DNA of 15,851 bases from an uncultured Microbacterium sp. Lineage in GTDB: Bacteria; Actinomycetota; Actinomycetes; Actinomycetales; Microbacteriaceae. The stretch is from contig CALANM010000030.1 in assembly GCA_937926065.1 (NCBI GenBank), positions 1-15,851 of the forward strand, written 5' to 3'. The translations under genes and the position numbers were made by a program. Below are positions 1 through 9,100 of this stretch, one piece after another; the stretch's first letter is position 1; every line of letters starts with the position of its first letter. The notes under the pieces were generated by a model. That model was given only the letters and a program-made list of their open reading frames with translations, ran no database searches and had not been told where the DNA came from.

Positions 1-1317
1 CGAGTCGCCGCGTCCGCGCTCCGGTCGCGACCGAGAGACCGCTCGCAGCTCCGTCAGCAGGTCGAACGCGGCCTTGACTCCGCGCGAATCAGGCTTGGTG
101 AGGAAGGGGAAGTCGGCGATGTCTCCGAAGCCGAGGGCGAGCATCTGCAGGATGACCGACGCGAGAGAGGTCCGCAGGATCTCGGGCTCGGTGAACTCAG
201 GGCGCGCGGCGAAGTCGTCCTCCCCGTACAGGCGGATGGCGACGCCCGGCGAGGTGCGGCCGGCGCGACCCGAGCGCTGTTGCGCCGACGCCTGCGAGAT
301 CGCCTCGATCGGCAGGCGCTGGATCTTCGAACGGGCGCTGTAGCGCGAGATGCGCGCCGTGCCGGAATCGACGACGTAGCGGATGCCGGGAACGGTGAGG
401 CTCGTCTCGGCGACGTTCGTCGCGAGCACCACGCGGCGGCGCACGCCCGGGACCGTCGACGGCTCGAACACGCGGTGCTGCTCGGCGGCCGAGAGTCTGC
501 CGTAGAGGGGGAGCACCTCCGTGGGCCGGGCGTCCTTCGCATACATGCCGCGGACGGCGTCAGCGGCATCCCGGATCTCGGCCTCTCCCGGAAGGAAGAC
601 CAGCACATCGCCGTCGGGCTCACGGTCGAGCTCGCGCAGGGCCGCGAGGAGCGCGTCGATGTCGTCGCCCTCGGCATCCGCCTCGCCGCGCGCCTGGCCC
701 GCCGACGAGCGTGCCGCGACCGGCGGACGGTAGCGGATCTCGACCGGATAGGTGCGGCCCGACACCTCGATGACGGGCGCGGGGACGCCGTCTCTCGCGA
801 AGTGGCGCGCGAAGCTCTCCGGGTCGATCGTCGCCGACGTGATGACGACCTTCAGGTCGGGACGCTCCGGCAGGATGCGGGTGAGGTAGCCGAGCAGGAA
901 ATCGATGTTGAGCGACCGCTCGTGCGCCTCGTCGATGATGATCGTGTCGTAGCGGCGCAGCAGCCGGTCGCGATGGATCTCGTTGAGCAGGATGCCGTCG
1001 GTCAGCAGCGCGATCTGCGTGTCTTCCGACACCTGATCGGTGAACCGCACCTTGTAGCCGACGAGCCCGCCGAGTGGCACCTGCAGCTCCTGCGCGATGC
1101 GCTCCGCGATCGTGCGAGCGGCGATGCGGCGAGGCTGAGTGTGCGCGATGTGCGCCCGGCCCAGCTCGAGGCAGATCTTGGGCAGCTGCGTGGTCTTGCC
1201 CGAGCCGGTCGCTCCCGCCACGATCACGACCTGGTGCTCGGAGATCGCGCGCGCGATCTCTTCGCGTGCGGCGCTGACCGGCAGCTCCGGGGGATACGTG
1301 ATGACGGCGGAAGGCAT
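1..1317 (-). CDS. hrpA: ATP-dependent RNA helicase HrpA (DEAH box), N-terminal part, cut by window edge
   Basis: DEAH-box RNA helicase; the family uses ATP hydrolysis to remodel RNA or ribonucleoprotein in the cytoplasm. The open frame runs from an ATG at 1317 to base 1 with no stop, giving 439 residues of a family that is usually about 1300. In order I read Walker A GATGSGKT (35-42), TQPRRIAA (60-67), DEAH (129-132) followed by ERSLNIDFLLGYL, SAT (161-163), LATNVAETSLTVPG (about 298-311) and motif VI QRSGRAGR (347-354). The NIDFLLGYL stretch after DEAH favours HrpA over the shorter HrpB. All catalytic motifs are intact. The gene starts 35 nt after the transglutaminase-like gene on the same strand, so it may be read through from that operon. 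The start is slightly uncertain: a GGAAGG lies only 2 nt before the ATG and no upstream in-frame ATG or GTG exists in the gap. Confidence 0.93.
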   Translation of the reverse strand, partial: MPSAVITYPPELPVSAAREEIARAISEHQVVIVAGATGSGKTTQLPKICLELGRAHIAHTQPRRIAARTIAERIAQELQVPLGGLVGYKVRFTDQVSEDTQIALLTDGILLNEIHRDRLLRRYDTIIIDEAHERSLNIDFLLGYLTRILPERPDLKVVITSATIDPESFARHFARDGVPAPVIEVSGRTYPVEIRYRPPVAARSSAGQARGEADAEGDDIDALLAALRELDREPDGDVLVFLPGEAEIRDAADAVRGMYAKDARPTEVLPLYGRLSAAEQHRVFEPSTVPGVRRRVVLATNVAETSLTVPGIRYVVDSGTARISRYSARSKIQRLPIEAISQASAQQRSGRAGRTSPGVAIRLYGEDDFAARPEFTEPEILRTSLASVILQMLALGFGDIADFPFLTKPDSRGVKAAFDLLTELRAVSRSRPERGRGDS

Positions 1318-1350
1318 GGCCTTCCATCGTATTCCGTGGCGGTGGAAGGC
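1309..1350 (-). promoter_or_regulatory. Alternative hairpins over the hrpA start codon
   Basis: In the minus-strand transcript three complementary arms lie in a row: GCCTTCCA (1350-1343), then after 16 nt TGGAAGGC (1326-1319), then CAT, then GCCTTCC (1315-1309). The middle arm can pair perfectly with the first (8 bp) or with the third (7 bp, 3-nt loop), but not with both. It contains the only SD-like run (GGAAGG), and the hrpA ATG (1317-1315) overlaps the short loop. The preceding stop codon (1355-1353) is directly before arm one, so a terminating ribosome would cover it. The pairing is seen in the sequence; a role in translation coupling or attenuation is inference. There is no U-tract, so it is not a classic intrinsic terminator. 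Confidence 0.45.
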
Positions 1351-1352
1351 GG

Positions 1353-3821
1353 TCAGCGAGGACGCCGCACGAGCGAGCGCAGCGACAGGCGCGCCCGCAG
1401 CCGCGGCCACCAGCCGCGCTGGCCGAGAAGGCGCGCGCGCTCGGCCTCGACGATCTCCCAGAAGCGCGCGGTGTCGGCATCGCTCGGTCGTCCCTGGTCG
1501 AACACCGAGCGGTCAGCCCACGTCGCCAGGAGCGTCGCGCGACTGGTGGGGTCGGACTCGCGGTGCAGGCTCGCGACCTCCTGCCGCGTGTGCGTGCGCG
1601 GCGCGGTGAGCCCCACGTCGATCGCGGTGTCGAGGTATTCGTCCCACCCGCCGGTGACCCGCGCGACGGTGTCGTCGGCGCGGCGGCGGGCGCGGCGTCG
1701 CAGCGCCTTGACGAGGAGCACGAGAAGGAACGGCCCCGTCACCGCGAGGAGGATCGCGAGGCTCAGCCCGGTCGCGCGCAGCACCGCCCACAGTGCGCCC
1801 AGGTCGGCGCCCGTGTCGAGCGGGTCGTCGTCGCGGGCTCCACGCTCGGCAGGGTCGGCCTCGCCGGGCAGCACCTGCTCCGCCTCGTCGCGACGCACCT
1901 GCGTCGGCACCTCGGGGTCGCGGTTCTGCTCGTTGTCGGGGGACATCCCCACCTCGTGCTGCGGCGTGACATCCACCGGCACCCAGACTCCCGCGGCATC
2001 CCGCACCTCGATCCAGGCGGCGAGGTCGCCGCCGCGGCACACGCCCGCCTCGCAGGCGGGGAGGTCGTCGGATGCCAGGCGCGCGCCCAGGACGATCCGG
2101 GTCTCGAACCCGAGCTGGTCGGCGATCATGGCGCCCGCGACCGCGAACTGCTCGTCGTCTCCGACGGCCGCCACGAGCCGCTCATCGTCCTCGGTGTCGC
2201 CGACCTCGTTCTGCCGCTCGAGCAGCGCCGTGAAGAGGGCGTCGATGCGGTCGGTCGAATGGCCTGCCCGGCTGGGCTCGAACGCCGCCTGACCGAGCTC
2301 GGCACGCCAGCGCGGCGGGTCGTCCGGATCGATCGTCAGCGCGTGGCTGAGGTAGCCCCGGGCGCGCAGGCGCTCGATGAGCACCGCGAGGCCCTCGCCG
2401 CCGGTCGGGGCGCCCTGCGCGCGGATCCACTCGGTGAGGCTCTCGGGCACGACGCGACTGTCGAATGCGGGCGACGAGCGGCCCGGAGTCAGGCTCTCGA
2501 GGGCGGGGACCGTCCGCGGGACGGCCGCCTCGAGGTGATAGCCGACGGGCGCCTCGGCCGACCGTTCGGCCAGCTGCACGCCCATCTGCGCCGGCACGCT
2601 GTAGAAGAACCCGTCGGCGAGTGCGCCGGTGTCGCCGCTGCGGAACTGCACCGATGTGAGCGCGCCGACCGTCGGCATCCAGATCTCGTCGTAGTCCACG
2701 AGCGTCACGTCGGCGCTCACGGCGCGGGTCCCGGCCGGTGCGGGCAGCCGCGAGGGGACTCGCGTGAACGCCGTCGACTGATCGCCGCCGGGCGCTGTGG
2801 GGTCGAGCACGCGTGCCAGCTGACCGTCGTGGAACGGAAGGGTCGCGAGCCGCACGCGGTCGGCACCGCTCACGACGGCGAACAGCACCTCGTCGTACCG
2901 CTCGTCGGTGAAGTACGACCGGTACTGCGACAGCGGCGACAGTTCGCGCTGGATCTCGAGGTGCGGATCGACGCGCGCGCGCAGCACGTCGCGCGGCTGC
3001 CCGGCGATCGCGAACGGAGCCGCGGCTGCGGCGCCCGTCACGGCGATCACGACCATCCCGAGCGAGATGGCCACGCGGCCCGCCGTGGCGGATCCGCTGC
3101 GCCCGGTCGTGCGGATGCCGGTGGCGGCCTCGACGGCGCGCAGCGCCCGGCGTCGTTCGTCGACTGTGCGCCACACGGTGTACCCGAGCGCCAGGACGAG
3201 GGCGGCGGCGCCGACGGCGGTCTCTGTGGGAGCGGTGATCGTCACGGCTCCGACGACGACGGCCGCGCTGGCCTCGGTGGAGCCGAAGAGCACGCCGAAC
3301 GCCGTCAGGCCGAGCCCCAGGAGGGGCGCCAGCACCCACAGCCTGCGCGCACGCCAGGCCAGCGAGAGCGCAGCGGTGGGGACGGCGATCCACAGGAGGA
3401 ACGCCGTCGTCAGCACGGTCTGGTAGCTGCCGACGGGAAGGTCGAGGGTGAGCAGGTCCTTCCAGCCGGTCGCCGGCGCGGTGACGACGCGCACGAGGCC
3501 GCGAAGCGCCTGATCGACGCTGCCCAGCATCGACGGCGCCGCGACGGGGAGCCCGAGAACGACGTAGACGCCGAACGCCGCCAGGGCGAGCCACCAGCCC
3601 GACCAGCGCCAGCGCATGCCCGCCCAGGCGAGTGCGTGTGCGACGACGAGGGCGACGCCGACGGTCACGAGGAACGCCGTGCTGCGGTATATGGGCCACG
3701 CGGCGACCGCCCCCACGAGGAAGAGGAGATCGAGCAGGACAGCGCTCGTCACGACGAGGCGCGCCGATGGCCGCTCCGCGCGGCGGCGCGACCGGCGGCG
3801 CAGGGGAGCGGGCGCGGTCAT
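1353..3821 (-). CDS. Multi-pass membrane transglutaminase-like protein (TgpA-like) with degenerate catalytic triad
   Basis: 822 residues. The ATG at 3821 overlaps the stop of the DUF58 gene by 4 nt (ATGA), which fixes the start against a longer open frame. The N-terminus is basic (about 1-22), followed by roughly six or seven hydrophobic segments up to about residue 260. Then comes a long probably extracytoplasmic region with the transglutaminase-like core (about 525-625), one more membrane segment (about 680-703), an Arg-rich stop-transfer and a cytosolic tail of about 110 residues resembling the DUF4129-type tail of this family. In the core, GDDEQFAVAGAMIADQLGF aligns with the usual GxCEQFA motif but has Asp556 where the nucleophilic Cys is expected. 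DLAAWIEV has Ala601 in place of the HAW histidine, while VPVDVTP keeps Asp617. Cross-linking or peptidase activity is therefore doubtful. Fifth gene of the kinase cluster; equivalent to tgm in the Bifidobacterium PFNA cluster. Confidence 0.88.
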   Translation of the reverse strand: MTAPAPLRRRSRRRAERPSARLVVTSAVLLDLLFLVGAVAAWPIYRSTAFLVTVGVALVVAHALAWAGMRWRWSGWWLALAAFGVYVVLGLPVAAPSMLGSVDQALRGLVRVVTAPATGWKDLLTLDLPVGSYQTVLTTAFLLWIAVPTAALSLAWRARRLWVLAPLLGLGLTAFGVLFGSTEASAAVVVGAVTITAPTETAVGAAALVLALGYTVWRTVDERRRALRAVEAATGIRTTGRSGSATAGRVAISLGMVVIAVTGAAAAAPFAIAGQPRDVLRARVDPHLEIQRELSPLSQYRSYFTDERYDEVLFAVVSGADRVRLATLPFHDGQLARVLDPTAPGGDQSTAFTRVPSRLPAPAGTRAVSADVTLVDYDEIWMPTVGALTSVQFRSGDTGALADGFFYSVPAQMGVQLAERSAEAPVGYHLEAAVPRTVPALESLTPGRSSPAFDSRVVPESLTEWIRAQGAPTGGEGLAVLIERLRARGYLSHALTIDPDDPPRWRAELGQAAFEPSRAGHSTDRIDALFTALLERQNEVGDTEDDERLVAAVGDDEQFAVAGAMIADQLGFETRIVLGARLASDDLPACEAGVCRGGDLAAWIEVRDAAGVWVPVDVTPQHEVGMSPDNEQNRDPEVPTQVRRDEAEQVLPGEADPAERGARDDDPLDTGADLGALWAVLRATGLSLAILLAVTGPFLLVLLVKALRRRARRRADDTVARVTGGWDEYLDTAIDVGLTAPRTHTRQEVASLHRESDPTSRATLLATWADRSVFDQGRPSDADTARFWEIVEAERARLLGQRGWWPRLRARLSLRSLVRRPR

Positions 3822-5173
3822 GACTGCGCTCCGCGGGCGATGATCTGCCGGAGGTCGTCGAGCAGGCCGATGGAGATGACGGTCATTCCCCCGAGGCGCC
3901 GCAGCCCCGGCTCCGCCTCCGGATTGCACACGACGGCGACGACGCCGACCGTCGACGGGAACGCGAGAGCCGCCGCCTGGAGCGAGCGCGCAGTCTGCGA
4001 GGATCCGCACACGAGGAAGGCGATCGACGCGTCGGGGTGGGTCTCCGCCGCGAGCGAGGTGACCTCGCCGAGCGTGCTGACCCGCTCGCCGCGCTCGACG
4101 GCGCAGAATTCGTCGAGGAGCGTGCGCGCGCTGATCGTGGCGAGTTCGCGCATGGTGCGCGCCGAGGCGCGGACGAACTCGGGGATCTCACCGCCCAGCA
4201 CGACGTTCACATCGCGGCCGTCCCGGATGCCGCGCACGCCGATGGATGCCGCGGCGCTGACGGCGAGCTCGAACTCGTCGTCGTCGGCGTACTCGCCTTC
4301 CGACGCGGCGAGCGCGACGATCATGCGGGAGCGCCGGGTCTCCTCGTACTGACGGACCATGAGGGTGCCGGTCTTGGCCGTCGACTTCCAGTGCACCTGG
4401 CGCTGCGCGTCTCCCGGGACGTACTCCCGGATCGCGTGGAACGAGATGTCGGCGTCGACGACGGTGCGCGACGCGCTGCCCTCGAGGTCCCGGATGAATC
4501 CGGCGCTCGTGGTGCGCAGAGCCGTGGTGACCGGATGAACGTAGAGAGTGTGTGTGTCGGCCCACGTCACTTCGCGGGTCAGGATGCCGAGTGGGTCGCC
4601 CCGCACCGTCCGCGCGGGACCGACCTCGATGACGCCGCGGCGGTGCGTGGGGACGACGACCTGCTCGACGTGTCGGTGACCGCGCCGCAGGAGCGGGATG
4701 TACACGTCGACGAGACCTTCGCCGACCGGGATGTCGATGCGTCCAGGCAGCGCGATGCCGCGCCCGGCGTTGACCACGGTGAGCGTCCCGGCGACCTGCG
4801 TGCCGGCGACGACGCGATCATGGCCGAGGGCGAGGTCGACGTCGTAGGAGCGCCCGCTGAACAGGAAGGGCGACGACAGGACGAGCAGGAGGGCGGCGAC
4901 GATGCCGGCGACGACGAACTCGATCCAGCCGTAGGCGATGCCGGCGCCGAGCCCGACGGCGGCCGTCGCCACGAGCATCCAGCCGGCCGCCGAGAGGGTC
5001 GACGACACCCACCGCCACGCGGCCACGACGCCGTGCTGCACCCGGCGCCACCACATCAGCCCGCGCAGCGTCAGCGGCGTCGTGCCCGACGTCGCGAAGC
5101 GCGTGCGCGAGAAGCCCGTGCCGCCGGTCGAACCGGTGCTGCGGGTCGTGCGCGACTGGGTGGTCGAGTTCAC
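3818..5173 (-). CDS. DUF58 domain-containing membrane protein
   Basis: 451 residues from a GTG at 5173 that overlaps the moxR stop (GTGA), implying translational coupling. A Ser/Thr-rich N-terminal tail of about 45 residues precedes two adjacent hydrophobic segments (about 60-107, separated by a short turn). The cytosolic part carries the DUF58 signature HAIREYVPGD followed by VHWKSTAKTG and VRQYEETR (about 246-280), then a von Willebrand A-like C-terminal half. The family's biochemistry is unknown; it nearly always sits beside MoxR ATPases and is thought to be a client or partner of them. Here it lies between moxR and the transglutaminase-like gene with 4-nt overlaps on both sides, so stoichiometric production with its neighbours is likely. 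Nothing looks truncated. Confidence 0.93.
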   Translation of the reverse strand: MNSTTQSRTTRSTGSTGGTGFSRTRFATSGTTPLTLRGLMWWRRVQHGVVAAWRWVSSTLSAAGWMLVATAAVGLGAGIAYGWIEFVVAGIVAALLLVLSSPFLFSGRSYDVDLALGHDRVVAGTQVAGTLTVVNAGRGIALPGRIDIPVGEGLVDVYIPLLRRGHRHVEQVVVPTHRRGVIEVGPARTVRGDPLGILTREVTWADTHTLYVHPVTTALRTTSAGFIRDLEGSASRTVVDADISFHAIREYVPGDAQRQVHWKSTAKTGTLMVRQYEETRRSRMIVALAASEGEYADDDEFELAVSAAASIGVRGIRDGRDVNVVLGGEIPEFVRASARTMRELATISARTLLDEFCAVERGERVSTLGEVTSLAAETHPDASIAFLVCGSSQTARSLQAAALAFPSTVGVVAVVCNPEAEPGLRRLGGMTVISIGLLDDLRQIIARGAQS

Positions 5174-6135
5174 ACCGTCTCTCTCTGGCTGGGCGGGACC
5201 GTGTCGAGCAGCACCTGGCCGATCACCGCCTCGGCCGTCACCCCGTCGAACTCGGCCTCGGGATCGAGGATCAGGCGATGGGCGAGCACCGGCTCGCTGA
5301 GCGCCTTCACATCGTCGGGCGTGACGTAGCCGCGGCCGTGGGCGATGGCCCAGGTCTTGGCGGCCTTCGTGAGGGCGAGCGCGCCGCGTACGCTGACGCC
5401 CAGGCGGACCTGTGCGGCCAGGCGCGTGGCCTCGACGATGCGCGCGATGTAGTCGAGCACGAGCGGATTGAGATACACGTCGCGGGCGAGCTGGGCCATG
5501 CCGCGCACGCCCTCGGGTGTGATGGCGGGGCGCACCTCAGGGCGGGTCGACGCGCTTCCCTCGAGGATGCGAACGGTGGCGGCGTGGTCGGGGTACCCCA
5601 GGCTCGTCCGCATCATGAACCGGTCCAGCTGCGCCTCGGGGAGCCGGTAGGTGCCGGCCTGCTCGACCGGGTTCTGCGTCGCGACGACGAGGAACGGCAC
5701 CCCGACGTGCCGGGTCACGCCGTCGACGGTGACCTGGCCCTCCTCCATGACCTCCAGCAGCGCCGACTGCGTCTTGGGGGAGGCGCGGTTGATCTCGTCG
5801 GCCAGCACGATGTTCGCGAAGATCGGGCCCTGGTGGAACTCGAACCGCCCGGTGCTCTGGTCGTAGACGGTGATGCCCGTCACGTCGCCGGGGAGCAGGT
5901 CGGGTGTGAACTGGATGCGCGTGCTCGTGCCCTGCACGGTCTGCCCCATCGCGCGGGCGAGCGAGGTCTTGCCGGTGCCGGGCACGTCTTCGAGCAGCAG
6001 GTGGCCCTCCGACAGCATCGCGGTGAAAGCGAGCTCGATGACGTGCCGCTTGCCGAGCACGACCCGCTCGACGTTGTCTGCGAGCATCGTGAAGGTCTCT
6101 TGGAACCAGGCGGTCTGCTCCGCGGTGACGGTCAT
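5170..6135 (-). CDS. MoxR-family AAA+ ATPase
   Basis: 321 residues, the usual MoxR length. Cytosolic AAA+ ATPase thought to act as a chaperone that assembles or activates partner proteins, commonly those encoded beside it (DUF58/VWA proteins). Visible motifs are Walker A PGTGKTS (52-58), Walker B IVLADEINRASPKTQ (109-123, Asp113-Glu114), sensor 1 ATQNP (152-156), an arginine in LPEAQLDRF (165-173) suitable as Arg finger, and a sensor-2-like SVRGALALTKAAK near residue 255. The ATG at 6135 has a strong Shine-Dalgarno. It is the AAA-ATPase member of the kinase/FN3/ATPase/DUF58/transglutaminase series. Intact and orthodox. Confidence 0.95.
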   Translation of the reverse strand: MTVTAEQTAWFQETFTMLADNVERVVLGKRHVIELAFTAMLSEGHLLLEDVPGTGKTSLARAMGQTVQGTSTRIQFTPDLLPGDVTGITVYDQSTGRFEFHQGPIFANIVLADEINRASPKTQSALLEVMEEGQVTVDGVTRHVGVPFLVVATQNPVEQAGTYRLPEAQLDRFMMRTSLGYPDHAATVRILEGSASTRPEVRPAITPEGVRGMAQLARDVYLNPLVLDYIARIVEATRLAAQVRLGVSVRGALALTKAAKTWAIAHGRGYVTPDDVKALSEPVLAHRLILDPEAEFDGVTAEAVIGQVLLDTVPPSQRETV

Positions 6136-6141
6136 CGGGGA

Positions 6142-6147
6142 CTCCTC
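6142..6147 (-). promoter_or_regulatory. Strong ribosome binding site for the MoxR gene
   Basis: GAGGAG ends 6 nt before the ATG at 6135, inside the 37-nt gap after the giant gene. Most junctions in the cluster are overlaps or near-overlaps without such a site, so this may let the three downstream genes be translated independently of the 5.9-kb gene before them. It also fixes the moxR start. Confidence 0.8.
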
Positions 6148-6172
6148 GTGCTGGGGATGGTTCTCGGGCGGT

Positions 6173-9100
6173 TCATGGCGTCGTGTCGTCGGCGGGCGGG
6201 TCGGCGGGAGGATCGACGGGCGGCGGCGGCTCGCACGCGAGGGAGTAGCTCGCGGGATCCCAACCCGTGAGACGACCCTGCCACGTGACCGTCCACGTCC
6301 ACGTGATCGTGCCGTCGGGAGCCGTGACCGACGACACCGTGACGCGACGGTCGCCGGGGTGCGCGTGCACGGTGAGCGCGGGGGCGTCGGGGTCCTCGCT
6401 GCGGCACTGGGTGGGGACGTCGACCCCGGCGGTGTACTCGGGCCCGGCGGCGCTCACGATGATCGGCTCGCTGCAGCGCGAGCGGTCGCCTGCGACGCAC
6501 GAGTAGGCCTGGATGGTGCCGGGATGCTGGCCGAGGCGGTCTCGGAAGATGCTGGCGAACACGCGCACCTTCGTCGCGCCGCCGTCGGCGCTGTAGAACA
6601 CCTCGTACAGCGGTCCGGTCGTGAGGCTCGGCGGGCGGATCTCGTCCCAGCGGTCGTCGGAGCCCGGGCGCTTGGCGACGGCGTAGGTCGCGTCTCCCTG
6701 CGGGGTGGGGATGGTCTCCTGCGGCGTCGCGGCCGCCGTCTTCTCGGTGCGGCCGAAGCCGCTGCCGCCGGTCGCGGCCACCGCCTGCGTCGGCTCGCAC
6801 GTGCCCCCGCGCGTGAAGCCGACGAGGATGCGGTCGCCGACGCCGTCGGGCGTCACGGTCGCTGTCGCCGTGACCGAGCCCGGATTCTGTCCGCGAGAGC
6901 CGGAGACATCGAGGACCAGTCCGGGGGCGCCGATGCCGTTGCCGCGGAAGGTCAGCGACGTCCCCGCCTTCGAGCCGCCGGGGATCGGCGGAACCTCGAA
7001 CCGAGTGAGGGGCGTCGCTGTGAGGGGCGTCGGGCTGTTCGATCCGATGACGTAGTCGGTGAAGACCGCGACGCCGTCGCGCACAGGCTGCGTCACGTCG
7101 CCGGCCGTGCCGCCGGAGAGCGTGACGGTGCCTGCGGTGCTGTCGACGCCGGAGATCGTGATGGTCGCGACGCCGCCGGTGGTGCCGTGCGGCGTCGGCT
7201 GGACGGTCGCTCCCGTCGGGGCTGCCGGCGGCGCGTACGCCCAGGCTGAGACCTGCACGGTGCTGCGCGACGAGCCGACGTCGTTGTACGCGGTCGCGGT
7301 GTAGGTGATGGGCCTGCCCGCCGCCGCCGAGATCTCGGGACACTCGCCCGAGGCGGTGCAGGTGGCGACGACCTGGCCGCCAGCCGAGATGCGGAACCCG
7401 TCGACGGCGGGATACGAGGTGGTGTCGGCGATCACCCGCAGGGTCACGCCGTCGGCGTCGTAACCGACCCAGTCCAGACGGGTGGGCGCGGCGGGGAGAC
7501 CCCGCAGGTCGAGGAGGATCGTGCCGTTGCGGTCGCCGGCGGACTCTCGTCCCTGCGCGTCGGCGACCACGAAGGATGCCGCGCAGTCGGCCGCCCCGGG
7601 CGTCTCGGTCGTCCACGACGCGCGCACGGCGGTGGCGCTCGCCTTCGTGAAGGTCACGCCGGGGCAGTTCGCCGGCGACGACACCGAGACGAGCGCGAGC
7701 GGCGTCTCGGGGAGCGGATTGACCTCGCCCGCGGCGCCGATCACGGTGATCGTGCACGATGCGGCTCCGTCCGCCTGCGAGCAGCGCTCGGAGGCGGTGC
7801 CGCCCTTGGGCAGCAGCGAAGGCGCCGGACCCACCGTGAGGGTCAGGCCGGCGGGAGCGGCATCCGGGTGGCTGTCGAGGGTGATCGTGACCGCTTCTTC
7901 GCGGCCTGGGCGCGCGGCGTCGGCGGCGCGCACGGTCAGCAGCGACCCCGACCGGCGCACGCTGAACTGGTCGCCGCGGTAGGTCTCGGCGAATTCGAGG
8001 CTGTCCCAGTCGGCGCGGCCCGCCCAGCCGACCATGGTCGTGAGGTCGTACTCCTGCGTCGTTCCGGGGCTGACCGTGATCGATGCGCTGCGGAGGATCG
8101 GCTGCGGCTCTTCGGCCTCGATGCGCACCTTCACGGTGAGGAAGGTGTAGTCGTCCTGTACGTCGAGCTTGACCGGGACGATGCACGTGTCGGCCCACGG
8201 CGCACCCGCGCCCGCCGTGTAGCGGATCGTCGTCCCCGAAACGAGCTCGCAGCTCGCCTCGGCGCGCGCGCCGCCGGCGCGCACCCCGGAGCCGAGCACC
8301 TGCAGCATGCGCCCGCTCGGGACGGCGATGGCGTTGGCGAGGTCGAAGTCGCGCGACTCGTTCTCTCGCACGTCGATCGTCTCGGCATCCGCCTTGAGCG
8401 CGAGACGCGCATCGCGGTCGCCGGGAACGCGCAGGAACCCGTAAGAGACGACGTCAGACCCGTTGCGGGAGACGCCGCTCAGCTCGAACGGGACGAGGAT
8501 CGACTCCTCGGGGATCTCGCCGGCGATCCGCCAGCCGTCGACCGTGAGGCCCGGCTGGCGTCCCCACAGGCGCAGCTTCAGGCCCGACACGTCTCCCGTG
8601 CCCCACGTCACCTTGCCGTCGACGACGTCGACTCCCCGTGGCAGCGCCTCGCGCGATTCGAGCGTGAGCGTCGTGTCGCTGACGATCGGGTAGTCCGGCA
8701 CCGGCACCGGCACGGCCTTGACGACGATGAGGCCCATCGACGTGTCTCCGGCGCCGTTGCGCACCGTGTAGACGTACGAGCCGGTTCCCGGCGTCTCGCC
8801 TGCGCGCAGCGTCACCTGGTCGTCGGCGACGGCGCCCAGCAGATCGGCGAGCGCATCGAACTCGGGAGAGTCCTCGGGGGCATTGGGGACGACCGACACG
8901 AGCGTCAGCGGGCCGCCCGCAGGATCGACGTCGTTGTCGACGGGACGCACCGTCGCGACGCTGTCGGCGCCGACCTGGATCTGCAGGTAGTCGCTGAAGG
9001 TCACGGGGCTCGGATCGGACTCCGCAGCCAGCACGCCCACGCGCACCTCGGCCTGCCCGACCGCGCCCTCTGGATCGCGCACCTGGTACGTGAAGGAGTC

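Noticed and set aside
280..2292. A 670-codon plus-strand open frame crossing the hrpA start and the tgm/hrpA junction
   Set aside because: It is antisense to two solid genes and its composition is the usual high-GC shadow. No recognisable protein features.
1563..4352. A 929-codon open frame on the plus strand, antisense to the transglutaminase-like and DUF58 genes
   Set aside because: It is rich in Arg, His, Asp and Gly with no domain, membrane segment or motif. It mirrors the codon pattern of the GC-rich opposite strand, where well-recognised families are encoded.
6136..6172. An ATG at 6177-6175 as an alternative moxR start
   Set aside because: It is in a different frame from the MoxR ATPase and gives only a short peptide. 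ATG 6135 has a well-spaced GAGGAG and matches the family's N-terminus.
6132..8198. A 688-codon same-strand open frame inside the giant ectodomain gene
   Set aside because: Low-complexity Arg/Gly/His-rich translation in an alternative frame. The main frame carries coherent Ig/FN3 repeats through the whole stretch, so this is not a frameshifted second gene.
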